Below are positions 35,133-43,089 of a stretch of DNA of 64,000 nucleotides, piece after piece. The position numbers and the translations under genes were made by a program. Source of the stretch: Inhella gelatinilytica (lineage in GTDB: Bacteria > Pseudomonadota > Gammaproteobacteria > Burkholderiales > Burkholderiaceae_C); assembly GCF_016093295.1 (NCBI RefSeq), contig NZ_JAEDAL010000001.1:372001-436000 (forward strand), in the 5' to 3' direction. How positions within the stretch are numbered: the first letter of the stretch is position 1; every line of letters starts with the position of its first letter. The notes under the pieces were generated by a model. The model ran no database searches. It was not told the origin of the DNA and was given only the letters and a program-made list of their open reading frames with translations.

Positions 35133-35570
35133 TCAGTTGATCTTGGCGTACTGGCCTTTGAGTGCCGCGCCAATCAGAATCCCACCGGCGTGGCACTCCA
35201 GGGTGGTGTCGCTCTTGGTTTCGTTTTTCTTGTAGTAGCTTACCAAGTCAACGACTGCGTTGGCGCCATTGCGTTTTCCCTCTTCCTGAAGGCGAATCAA
35301 AGCGGACAGGAGAACCCAACGGCAGCCAAAGTCGTCAGACTTACCAAAACCATTGGTTTTTTGGTTGGTAACGCCTTCGCCCAGGTTCTTCTCGACCTTG
35401 GGAGTCTTGGCCCCCGCCAAGAAAAACTGGAAGCTGGGGTCCAGCTTCTGTTTGGCTTCCGGCATGGCCAAAACATCGGCCAAAGGAATGTTAAGCAACG
35501 TGTCGCGAGCCTGCACGGCACCCGCACCCAGAGCCATCACCGTCAAAACCAGCAGTCGAAAAACATTCAT
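35133..35570 (-). CDS. Secreted Rap1a/Tai-like small protein of the aryl polyene cluster
   Basis: 145 aa with a signal peptide (1-21, ends VQA). The mature part has DVLAMPEAKQKLDPSFQFF, DDFGCRWVLLSALIRLQEEG, NAVVDLVSYYKK and TLECHAGGILIGAALKG, with two Cys likely bridged. Genes of this family commonly sit in aryl polyene clusters, where they are often misnamed excinuclease ATPase. The function is unknown; periplasmic location is inferred from the signal. Confidence 0.75.
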   Translation of the reverse strand: MNVFRLLVLTVMALGAGAVQARDTLLNIPLADVLAMPEAKQKLDPSFQFFLAGAKTPKVEKNLGEGVTNQKTNGFGKSDDFGCRWVLLSALIRLQEEGKRNGANAVVDLVSYYKKNETKSDTTLECHAGGILIGAALKGQYAKIN

Positions 35571-35594
35571 CTTGAACTCCCATGAAGGTGCCTA

Positions 35595-36833
35595 TCAGGC
35601 ACGACGCAGAATTAACGAGGTGTTGACCCCGCCAAAGGCGAAATTGTTGCTCATGACGTACTCAGCATCGAGGTCGCACCCGCCCCCCATGACATACGCG
35701 ATGTCCCCACAGTGAGGATCAATCGAGGCGAGATTGAGCGTGGGGCAAACCCAACCTGACTTCATCATCTCGGCCGAAAGCCAGGCCTCCAGTGCGCCGC
35801 AGGCGCCCAGGGTGTGGCCCATGTAGCTCTTGAGCGAGGAGATGGCAATCCGGTTGCCAAACACGGCCTGCGTGGCCTGGGTCTCGGCGATGTCGCCGTG
35901 CTCGGTCGCGGTGCCGTGGCCGTTCACGTAGGGGATGGCCGCGGCATCCAAGCCGGCATCTTCCAGCGCCAGGCGCATGGCCTGGGCCATGGTCTCGGCC
36001 TTGGGTTGGGTCACGTGGGCGCCGTCGCTGTTGGTGCCGTAGCCCACGATCTCAAACAGCACTGTCGCGCCACGCGCCAAGGCGTGCTCGCGCTCTTCCA
36101 AGATCAGTGCGCACGCCCCCTCGCCCAGCACCAGGCCATCGCGATCCTGGTCATAGGGGCTGGGTGTCTGGGTGGGGCGGTCGTTGTGGCGCGTGCTGGT
36201 GGCAAAGAGGGTGTCGAACACCGCGGCCTGGCTGGCGTCCAGCTCCTCCGATCCCCCGGCCACCATGGCCACCTGCTTGCCCGACTGGATGGCCTCGTAG
36301 GCGTAGCCGATGCCCTGTGAGCCCGAGGTGCAGGCACTGCTGGTGGTGATGATGCGACCCGTGATGCCAAAGAACACGCCGATGTTGACCGGCGCCGTGT
36401 GGGCCATCATGCGGATGTAGGTGTTGGCGTTGATGCCCTCGGTGGTCTTCTCTTTGATCATCAACGAGAAGTCGGCAAACGCCGCCGGCTCCCCGGAGCA
36501 ACTGCCCCAGCTGATGCCCATGCGGCCACTGGTGACCAAGGGGTCGCCCAAGAGGCCCGCCTGCGCCAACGCTTTTTCGGTGGCAAAACAGGCCATGGAG
36601 GCCACGCGGCCCATGGAGCGCATGGTCTTGCGGTTGTAGCGCTCGCGCGGCAGCTCAAACGGCTGCACGCGGGCGCCCACGCGGGTGTTCAAGCCCTCGA
36701 TCTCGTCCCACTCGGCAATGCGCTGCACGGCACTGATCCGGCCTCGCAACTGCGCCTCGATATGGGGCCAATCGTGCCCCAGCGGACTGAGCGCACCGAC
36801 GCCCGTACAGACCACCCGTTTCCCGGTTTTCAT
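35595..36833 (-). CDS. Beta-ketoacyl-ACP synthase (ApeR-type), aryl polyene cluster
   Basis: 412 aa FabF-like KS with a complete catalytic triad: Cys in TTSSACTSGSQGIGY, His in NGHGTATEHGD and His in KSYMGHTLGACGALE. It condenses malonyl-ACP with the growing chain. The two KS genes here (this and the one at 38006) plus the chain-length-factor-like protein match the KS set of known APE clusters. The ATG overlaps the ketoreductase stop (ATGA). The open frame upstream of 36833 is only read-through of the ketoreductase gene. Confidence 0.9.
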   Translation of the reverse strand: MKTGKRVVCTGVGALSPLGHDWPHIEAQLRGRISAVQRIAEWDEIEGLNTRVGARVQPFELPRERYNRKTMRSMGRVASMACFATEKALAQAGLLGDPLVTSGRMGISWGSCSGEPAAFADFSLMIKEKTTEGINANTYIRMMAHTAPVNIGVFFGITGRIITTSSACTSGSQGIGYAYEAIQSGKQVAMVAGGSEELDASQAAVFDTLFATSTRHNDRPTQTPSPYDQDRDGLVLGEGACALILEEREHALARGATVLFEIVGYGTNSDGAHVTQPKAETMAQAMRLALEDAGLDAAAIPYVNGHGTATEHGDIAETQATQAVFGNRIAISSLKSYMGHTLGACGALEAWLSAEMMKSGWVCPTLNLASIDPHCGDIAYVMGGGCDLDAEYVMSNNFAFGGVNTSLILRRA

Positions 36834-37564
36834 CCCACCATCCCTCCATTGACCGAGATGACCTGGCGCGTGATGTACGCCGCATCCGGTCCCATCAAAA
36901 AGCTCACCACGGCCGCCACTTCTTCGGGCCGCCCCACGCGCTTGGCGGGGATGATCTTGAGCGCCTCTTCCAGCAGATGCGGATCGACCATCTCGGTGTC
37001 GATCAGCCCCGGCGCCACGCAGTTCACGGTGATGGCGCGGCTGGCCAGTTCCACCGCCAGCGCCTTGGTGGCACCGATGATGCCGGCCTTGGCCGCGCTG
37101 TAGTTGACCTGCCCGCGGTTGCCCATGATCCCCGACACCGAGGCCAGCGTGACGATGCGGCCCGGCTTCTTGCGCCGCACCAGCGGCATGGTGAGCGGGT
37201 GCAGCACGTTGTAGAAGGCGTCGAGGTTGGTGTGGATCACCGCATCCCAATCTTCGGCCGGCATGGCCGGGAAGGCGTTGTCGCGCGCAATGCCCGCATT
37301 GGCCACCACACCATAGGGGCAGCCGTGCTGTTCGAGGTCGGCCTCCAGCGCCGCCTGCGTGGCCGCACGATCCGCCACATCAAACTGCAGCACGCGGGCC
37401 TTGCGGCCCAGCGCGCGCACCTCGGCCACGACGGCCTCGGCCTCGTCACGCCGGCTGCGGCAATGCACCACCACGTCGTAGCCATCGCGCGCCAGACGCA
37501 AGGCAATGGCGCGGCCAATGCCCCGGCTGGAGCCCGTCACCAAGATCGTTTGATCGGCGTTCAT
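36830..37564 (-). CDS. 3-oxoacyl-ACP reductase (ApeQ/FabG-type), aryl polyene cluster
   Basis: 244 aa short-chain dehydrogenase. It has the NADP motif TGSSRGIGRAIA, NAG in VVANAGIARD, the catalytic Ser in LASVSGIMGN and YSAAK Tyr/Lys, and the FabG-like ending VISVNGGMVG. It reduces the beta-keto group in each polyene extension cycle. It is coupled by ATGA to both neighbours (dehydratase upstream, KS downstream). Confidence 0.92.
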   Translation of the reverse strand: MNADQTILVTGSSRGIGRAIALRLARDGYDVVVHCRSRRDEAEAVVAEVRALGRKARVLQFDVADRAATQAALEADLEQHGCPYGVVANAGIARDNAFPAMPAEDWDAVIHTNLDAFYNVLHPLTMPLVRRKKPGRIVTLASVSGIMGNRGQVNYSAAKAGIIGATKALAVELASRAITVNCVAPGLIDTEMVDPHLLEEALKIIPAKRVGRPEEVAAVVSFLMGPDAAYITRQVISVNGGMVG

Positions 37565-38013
37565 GTGGGTGTCTCCCCTCGCAAAAAGGCCGCGGGATCG
37601 TCCGGGCCGAACACATTCAAATGGGCACGGGCCACGCACTCGGACCCGATCTCGATCTGGGCCTCGAATTGCCCCAAACCGTTGTCGGCCTGGAACAGGC
37701 GCTGCACGCGGATGCACAGCGTCTCCCCCACGCGGAAGCGGTCGCGCTCGCAGGTGTAGCGGCGCGTGCCCAGCAAAAAGCCGATGGTGGGTGCCCCCTC
37801 GGCGGCGCGGCGTTGCGCCCCGGCCCAGGCCGCCACCGTTTGGGCCATGTACTCCACCCCCGTGCTGGGGCTCAACCCCCCGTCGCGCACCAGCAGGTGG
37901 TCGGGGCGCAGCGTGGCCTCGGCCACGGCGTGCTCCGCACCCACTTCGACCAAGCGATCGAGCCAACTCATGGCGCCGCGATGCGGCACAAAAGCATCCA
38001 TGGATTCAGTCAT
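37561..38013 (-). CDS. Hotdog 3-hydroxyacyl-ACP dehydratase (ApeP-type)
   Basis: 150 aa single hotdog domain. VPHRGAMSWLDRLVEV carries the conserved PHR near the N-terminus, and STGVEYMAQTVAAWAGA is the central helix with the catalytic Glu. It probably dehydrates 3-hydroxyacyl-ACP intermediates, keeping the double bonds that become the polyene. It overlaps the KS gene by 8 bp and the ketoreductase by 4 bp. Confidence 0.85.
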   Translation of the reverse strand: MTESMDAFVPHRGAMSWLDRLVEVGAEHAVAEATLRPDHLLVRDGGLSPSTGVEYMAQTVAAWAGAQRRAAEGAPTIGFLLGTRRYTCERDRFRVGETLCIRVQRLFQADNGLGQFEAQIEIGSECVARAHLNVFGPDDPAAFLRGETPT

Positions 38014-39184
38014 CGCGTGTCAAGACCAGGGCCGCATTGCTGCCGCCAAAGGCAAAGGAGTTTGACAAGACAGCACGCGGAGCTTGCGCCAGGCGCTCCC
38101 CGGGCTGCACCAGGCGCAGGGCCGGCAAGCCCGGGTCCCGCGCGCCCCCCAGGTGATGGACCGGCAGGCTGCCCTCGCCGCGCAAGGTCAACCACGCCAC
38201 CGCGGCCTCCAGGGCCCCCGCCGCGCCCAAGGTGTGGCCGGTCAAGGGTTTGGTGGAACTGCAGGGCACGTCCAGCCCAAACACCCGTGCCACGGCCTGG
38301 CTCTCCATCGCATCGTTGTGCGGGGTGGCCGTGCCGTGCAGGTTGATGTAGCCGATGTCCTGGGGCTGCAAGCCAGCGCGCCGCAGCGCCTCGCGCATGG
38401 CGGCCTCGGCCCCACGGCCGCTGGGTTCTGGCGCGGAGATGTGGTGCGCGTCGCTGGCCTCGCCCCAACCGGCGAGGCGCACCGCACCGGGCCCGGCGGG
38501 TTCACGGGTCATCAGAAACAGCGCGGCCGCTTCACCGATGTTGATGCCCTTGCGCTCGGCCGCCAGGGGCTGACAGCGCTCGGCACTCACGGCCTCCAGA
38601 GCGCTGAAGCCGGCCACGGTGAAGTCGCACAGGCTGTCCGCGCCCCCGCACAGCACGGCATCGGCCAGACCGGCTTGCAGCAAACGGGCGGCGCTGGCCA
38701 GGGCCTTGGCGCTCGAGGAGCAGGCGGTGGAAATCACGTAGGCCGGTCCGGCGGCCCCGCTGGCTTGGGCCAGCCATTCGGCCGGGTTGCCCATCTCCTG
38801 CCGATGCAGGTCATGGGTGGCAGGCAAGGCACCGTCGCGCGCCCAACGCTGCCAATCGGCCTCGCTCTCCCCGACCCCCGACGTGCTGGTGCCCAGCACG
38901 ACCGCGACCCGCTCGGCGCCATGGCGACGGCAAGCCTCGGCAGTGGGCTGGCACAAGGGCGCCAAGGCGGCCGCCAGCAGTGCGTTGTTGCGGCTCTGCC
39001 AGCGCGGCGCGGCCGTCAGCTGCGGCAGCGGCTGCCGCACCCGCCCCAAGTGCAAGCTGCGCCCGTCCCGCCACGGCTCCGGGGTCACCCCCGACGGCTG
39101 AGGCGCCGTCAAGGCCCGCCAAAACGCGGCCGGGCTGTCGCCCGCCGCGCAGATCAAACCCAAATGATTCAAGTAGGCCGACAT
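38006..39184 (-). CDS. Beta-ketoacyl-ACP synthase (ApeO-type), aryl polyene cluster
   Basis: 392 aa KS of thiolase fold. The active-site Cys lies in ISTACSSSAKAL and the His residues in NLHGTATPHND and KPLTGHTLGAAGALE; the C-terminal NSFAFGGSNAALVL is canonical. In characterised APE systems this KS works as a heterodimer with the chain-length-factor-like subunit encoded first in the operon (here 49880-50644). It begins 3 bp after the lipoprotein gene. Confidence 0.9.
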   Translation of the reverse strand: MSAYLNHLGLICAAGDSPAAFWRALTAPQPSGVTPEPWRDGRSLHLGRVRQPLPQLTAAPRWQSRNNALLAAALAPLCQPTAEACRRHGAERVAVVLGTSTSGVGESEADWQRWARDGALPATHDLHRQEMGNPAEWLAQASGAAGPAYVISTACSSSAKALASAARLLQAGLADAVLCGGADSLCDFTVAGFSALEAVSAERCQPLAAERKGINIGEAAALFLMTREPAGPGAVRLAGWGEASDAHHISAPEPSGRGAEAAMREALRRAGLQPQDIGYINLHGTATPHNDAMESQAVARVFGLDVPCSSTKPLTGHTLGAAGALEAAVAWLTLRGEGSLPVHHLGGARDPGLPALRLVQPGERLAQAPRAVLSNSFAFGGSNAALVLTRDD

Positions 39185-39187
39185 GGT

Positions 39188-39760
39188 TTATTCCAAGGGC
39201 TGCGATTCGATGCGCAGCCGATACCGTTCCGCCCGGTTGTCAATCTCGGCGCGCTGGGCATCCACGCGCCGCACACACACACGGGCCTCACCGGCGTGGC
39301 GCAACACGCGCTCCCCGGCGTGGGTTTGCTCCAGCGTCCACCCCGGCGGCAGCAGCGCCTGCAAGGCACCCAGGGGGGCATAGACCAAGGCAATGTCGCG
39401 CAGCACCCGTTCGGGGTCCACCGCCGCGGGCAACAAAGGATGGCGCTGCACTTGCATGTGCACACCGTCCCAGACCAGGCTGAGCACGCGCTGGTGCATG
39501 GCCAAGGCCGCCAAGCGCACCGTTTGCGCATCGACCTGCAGCACGACCTCCAGGGGGCGCTCGCGCTGCTCAGGCCCATCGGCGGAAGCGCCCTCCGCCG
39601 CCGGCGCCTCCAGCACGGTCAAGCGCTGCGCCAAATGGAGTTCTTGGCCGAAGGCCGCTGGCGCCACGCGCAGCCCCGGCAAGCTGGGCGGTGCCACAGG
39701 CGTCGCGCAGGCGCACAAGCCCAGCAGCATGCCGACCCAGACGAACGCACGTCGGTTCAT
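39188..39760 (-). CDS. DUF3261 lipoprotein (ApeN-type), aryl polyene cluster
   Basis: 190 aa. A short signal peptide ends at a lipobox-like LCAC (about residues 16-19), so it is a likely lipoprotein. The mature part shows the DUF3261 pattern: LEVVLQVDAQTVRLAALAM, VLRDIALVYAPLGALQALLP and EIDNRAERYRLRIES. Such proteins accompany the LolA-like carrier and MMPL exporter in APE clusters and may help place the product in the outer membrane. The start overlaps the MMPL stop (ATGA). Confidence 0.8.
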   Translation of the reverse strand: MNRRAFVWVGMLLGLCACATPVAPPSLPGLRVAPAAFGQELHLAQRLTVLEAPAAEGASADGPEQRERPLEVVLQVDAQTVRLAALAMHQRVLSLVWDGVHMQVQRHPLLPAAVDPERVLRDIALVYAPLGALQALLPPGWTLEQTHAGERVLRHAGEARVCVRRVDAQRAEIDNRAERYRLRIESQPLE

Positions 39761-42087
39761 AGGCGACGCTCCCGCGGGATGAAGAAGGGCGTAAAGAACC
39801 ACGCCAACAGCACCCCCAGGCCCAGGGTCCAACCAAAAGCCTGCAAGGCCGGGGTCGCCGAGAGCGCCAGCAGGCCAAAGGACAACCAGGTGCAGGCCGC
39901 CGCCAAGGTCACAGACAGGAAGCTGCGGCCGTCGCGCCGGTCCGGCTGGGCCAACAAAAAGATGCCGTAGTCCACACCCACGCCGAGTAGCAAGAGCAGG
40001 GCCAACACGTGGAAGAGCTGCAGGGGCGCGCCCCAGGCCGCGAGCAGCGCCACGGCCCCGGCGCCGGCCAGCACGGTCGGCACCCAGGCCCGCCAGGCCT
40101 GACGGCCAAAACGCCACGCCAGCAGCAACGCCACCGCCCCCACGGCCAGCGCCAACACCACGCCCATGCGCACGCGCTGACGGGCCAACAGGGTCGAAAC
40201 CTCGCCCACCTTGTCCACCCAGCGCACGGCCGATCCGGAGGCCGCTCGCTCGACCCCCTCCGCCCCATCCGAGTCCTGCGCCAAGCGGGCCAACCGCGGC
40301 TGTGCGGCAGCCGACGCACCGCGCAGCAAGAGTACGCTGTGCCAGTGGCCCTGGGCATCGGGGCCCAGCCATTGATGGCGCGCGGTCTCCGACACCGGCG
40401 CAGCACGCCAGGCCTCCACCGTCAACCAGGCATCCCCCCGCGGCGCGGCGGCGCTCAGGGTTTGATCCAACTGCGCTTCCAGCGCCGGCCGCACCTCGGC
40501 CCAGCGCTGCGCCACCAGGGCCCGGTCGCTGGCTTGGCGCGCCGCCGACGGCACCCAATCGGAGACGGCCTGCCAGCCCCGGATCAGGCCTTGATCGACC
40601 AGCGGCTGCAAGCGGGCCTTTAGGGCTTCTTCGCGCTGCAGCAAGGCCTCGGCCGATGCCGCTTCCAGCAAATAGAACTGCGCCAGGTTGGGGAGATCCA
40701 GGCGCCGACCGAGCTCCACCTGGTCACGCATCAACTCGGGCGGTGTGGACTGCAGCAAGCGGATGTCGTCGTTGGCCTGGACGCGCAAAAGGCCCACGAC
40801 GAGCAGCGCGGCGAGCGGCAGCCCCATCCACCAGCTGCCCACAGGCCAGGCCGCCCACACCCGCGAAAGGCCGCGCATCAACGGACGCGGGGGCACCTCG
40901 CCGCGGTCCAAGAACGGGAACCACAGCACCGTGGAGACGAAGGCCGCCACCAGGCCCGCGGCCGAAAACACGGCCACCTGTTGCAGGCCCGGGAAAGGCG
41001 TGCCGGCCAACAGCAGGTAGCCCGCCAGGGTGGTGCTGAGGGCCAATCCCATGGGCGGCAGCTGCTCGCGCATCACGGCCCAGCGGTCGGCCGCCGCACG
41101 CCCGACACGAGCGGCGTAATAGCTGCTGGCGTAGTTCTCGGCCACCCCGACGAGGGTGGCGCCAAAGACCAGCGTGATGAGGTGCAGCTCACCAAAGACC
41201 GCCACCGTGAGCGCCACCGCGCACAGCAAGCCACTGCCCACCGAGAGCAAGACCAACAAGCGGGGCCGCACGCGCGCGAAGGCAAGCCAGCTCAGCAGGA
41301 ACACCCCCACCAGCGAGGCGGCGGCGATGGCGTGCATCTCCCGCTGCGCCTGGGCCGCCGCGGCATGGGCGTGCAAGGGCACGCCCGCGGCCATTACCCG
41401 CGCCGGTGCGGCGGCGGCGCGCCCAGCGGCCACGGCGGCGGCCAGATGCTCGTTATCGGCCAGGGCAAAGGCGCTGCCCGTCCCTTCGACCATCACCAGC
41501 GCCCAGACGCCATCGGCAGACTTCAGCAGCAAGCGCCCGGCCTCGACCCGCACGGCGTTTTGGCTGGCACGCTGGGCCAGCCAAGCGCCCAAGGTGTTGA
41601 AGGGGTCCTCCCGCCACGGCACCACGCGCGGCAGGCCCAGCGGCTGCAACAGGCTGGCCAGCGCCTGCGCGCCCAGGGCCGCCCGATCGCCTTGTTCCAG
41701 TTGTCGCCGCTGCCCATCGGTCAGCAGCGCCCCCGGGTAAGGCGCAAAAAAAGACAGCCAGGCGCTGGCTTGGTCGTCGGGCACACGGTCGCGTACCACC
41801 GCCTGCGGCGCCTGGGCGCGCAAGGCGGCGGCCAAGCGGTCCGCCGCAGCCCCGCCGTCATCGGCCTGCACCAGCACCACCACCCGGCCGTCGCCCGCCT
41901 TCGCCAGCTGACCCAAGGCGCGCTCCACTTCGGGGCGACGTTCGTCCTTGGGCAGCATGGCCAAGACGTCGGTGTTCAAGCGCACGCGCCCCGTCCCCGC
42001 GGCCAGGGCCAAGGCGGCAGCCAACAACAACAGAACGCCCGCCCAGCCCCAGGCCGCGCGGCGCCAGGTTCGCTCAAGCAAGGGCAC
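39757..42087 (-). CDS. MMPL-family exporter (ApeM-type)
   Basis: 776 aa RND/MMPL transporter with two six-helix halves, each preceded by a large periplasmic loop. The first helix is VLLLLAAALALAAGTGRV, helices 2-6 span about 245-430, and the second half spans about 610-770 with LGVGVDYGIFLLAQP. It probably moves the finished aryl polyene or its lipid carrier out of the inner membrane. The GTG start at 42087 has GAGGAGG upstream and overlaps the lolA-like gene by 14 bp. Confidence 0.9.
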   Translation of the reverse strand: MPLLERTWRRAAWGWAGVLLLLAAALALAAGTGRVRLNTDVLAMLPKDERRPEVERALGQLAKAGDGRVVVLVQADDGGAAADRLAAALRAQAPQAVVRDRVPDDQASAWLSFFAPYPGALLTDGQRRQLEQGDRAALGAQALASLLQPLGLPRVVPWREDPFNTLGAWLAQRASQNAVRVEAGRLLLKSADGVWALVMVEGTGSAFALADNEHLAAAVAAGRAAAAPARVMAAGVPLHAHAAAAQAQREMHAIAAASLVGVFLLSWLAFARVRPRLLVLLSVGSGLLCAVALTVAVFGELHLITLVFGATLVGVAENYASSYYAARVGRAAADRWAVMREQLPPMGLALSTTLAGYLLLAGTPFPGLQQVAVFSAAGLVAAFVSTVLWFPFLDRGEVPPRPLMRGLSRVWAAWPVGSWWMGLPLAALLVVGLLRVQANDDIRLLQSTPPELMRDQVELGRRLDLPNLAQFYLLEAASAEALLQREEALKARLQPLVDQGLIRGWQAVSDWVPSAARQASDRALVAQRWAEVRPALEAQLDQTLSAAAPRGDAWLTVEAWRAAPVSETARHQWLGPDAQGHWHSVLLLRGASAAAQPRLARLAQDSDGAEGVERAASGSAVRWVDKVGEVSTLLARQRVRMGVVLALAVGAVALLLAWRFGRQAWRAWVPTVLAGAGAVALLAAWGAPLQLFHVLALLLLLGVGVDYGIFLLAQPDRRDGRSFLSVTLAAACTWLSFGLLALSATPALQAFGWTLGLGVLLAWFFTPFFIPRERRL

Positions 42088-42664
42088 GGGCCTCCTCGGG
42101 GCTGGGGGCGGCCGGAGCGCGGGCTTGGTCGTCCAAGCGAATCAGGCTGCGATCACCCTGCGTCTCCAGCAGTTGGATGCGCCGCAGCTGCCGATCCCCG
42201 TCCAATTCGATGCGCTGAAACAGTTTGGCCAGGCTGGCATGGCGCGGCTGCAATTGCGCGCGCCAGCCCTTGTCGCCCACCAACTCGGCCTGCGTGTGGA
42301 ACTGCGCACCCAGGGCGACCAAGTCGCCGTCCAGCAGCGCCAGCATGAGCTGTGTGACCACGCGCACGCTGGGCTCCTTGCTCGCCTCCAGCTGCACCGC
42401 GTCGCCGCGGATGGCCTCGCGCGTCAGCGCCAGCTGCGAGGCAAACGGGGTCAAGGTGCGCCAAATCAGGCCCTTGCCACGCAGCAGCAAATAGTCACCC
42501 GTGCTCTTGATCGGCTTGGCAAAGCCACTGACCCAACGCTCCTGCTCGAAGCGTCCGCGGGCCAGCGCCGGCTGGTGCAAACGCTTGCCGATGTCGCTCA
42601 GGGTGTCGGCCCGCACGAGCGGAGGCAACAGACCGAGGGCCCAACAGACCGTGCGGCGCTTCAT
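42074..42664 (-). CDS. LolA-like outer-membrane carrier (ApeL-type)
   Basis: 196 aa periplasmic protein of the LolA/LolB-like superfamily. The signal peptide (1-19, ends VRA) is followed by ARGRFEQERWVSGFAKPIKS, a strand pattern typical of this group, and GLIWRTLTPFASQLALTREA. It probably ferries the aryl polyene or its lipid-linked form across the periplasm together with the MMPL exporter. The ATG overlaps the thioesterase stop (ATGA). Confidence 0.85.
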   Translation of the reverse strand: MKRRTVCWALGLLPPLVRADTLSDIGKRLHQPALARGRFEQERWVSGFAKPIKSTGDYLLLRGKGLIWRTLTPFASQLALTREAIRGDAVQLEASKEPSVRVVTQLMLALLDGDLVALGAQFHTQAELVGDKGWRAQLQPRHASLAKLFQRIELDGDRQLRRIQLLETQGDRSLIRLDDQARAPAAPSPEEARALA

Positions 42665-43089
42665 CGCGTCACCCCCAATTTCTCCCACAGCACCGGCGGG
42701 CACACAAACTGCAGTTCGCGCGTGGCCCACACCACCGCCACCTGGACGGTGTGGGCGCGCGTGAGCACGCGGCCGCTGGCGGCATCGGTGATGAGGTAGT
42801 CCACGCGCAAGCGGTTCTCCCACTCCGTGATGGCGGCGCGCACCCGCAGGGTCATGCCGTATTCCACCGCGCCCACGTACTTCAGCTGCAAATCCACGAT
42901 GGGCCAGGCATAGCCACTGGCCTTCATCTGCGGGTAGTCGTAGTCGAACTTCTGCAGCAGGGCGCAGCGCGCGACCTCCAGGTATTGGACATAGCGCCCA
43001 TGCCAGACCACGTCCATCGGGTCCAGGTCATGGAAGGCCGGGGTCAGCTCGACCTCGTGCACCAAGCGCGGATCTTCACGCCCCGGCAT
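42661..43089 (-). CDS. Hotdog acyl thioesterase (ApeK-type)
   Basis: 142 aa 4-hydroxybenzoyl-CoA-thioesterase-like hotdog. The catalytic segment is FHDLDPMDVVWHGRYVQYLE, with the Asp of D-x-M-x-V-W-H-G-x-Y. It may release stalled or finished acyl chains from ACP or CoA. Two in-frame ATG codons, at 43095 and 43089, overlap the lyase gene; I prefer the second because GAGG then lies 6 nt upstream. Confidence 0.87.
   Translation of the reverse strand: MPGREDPRLVHEVELTPAFHDLDPMDVVWHGRYVQYLEVARCALLQKFDYDYPQMKASGYAWPIVDLQLKYVGAVEYGMTLRVRAAITEWENRLRVDYLITDAASGRVLTRAHTVQVAVVWATRELQFVCPPVLWEKLGVTR

Noticed and set aside
35133-35570. Annotating this gene as an excinuclease ATPase subunit
   Set aside because: That label is often propagated in APE clusters, but the 145 aa secreted protein has no ATPase motif or UvrA similarity.
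38084-39970. A 628-codon plus-strand open frame over the KS and lipoprotein genes
   Set aside because: Antisense to catalytically complete KS and the lipoprotein gene. No start signal or domain.
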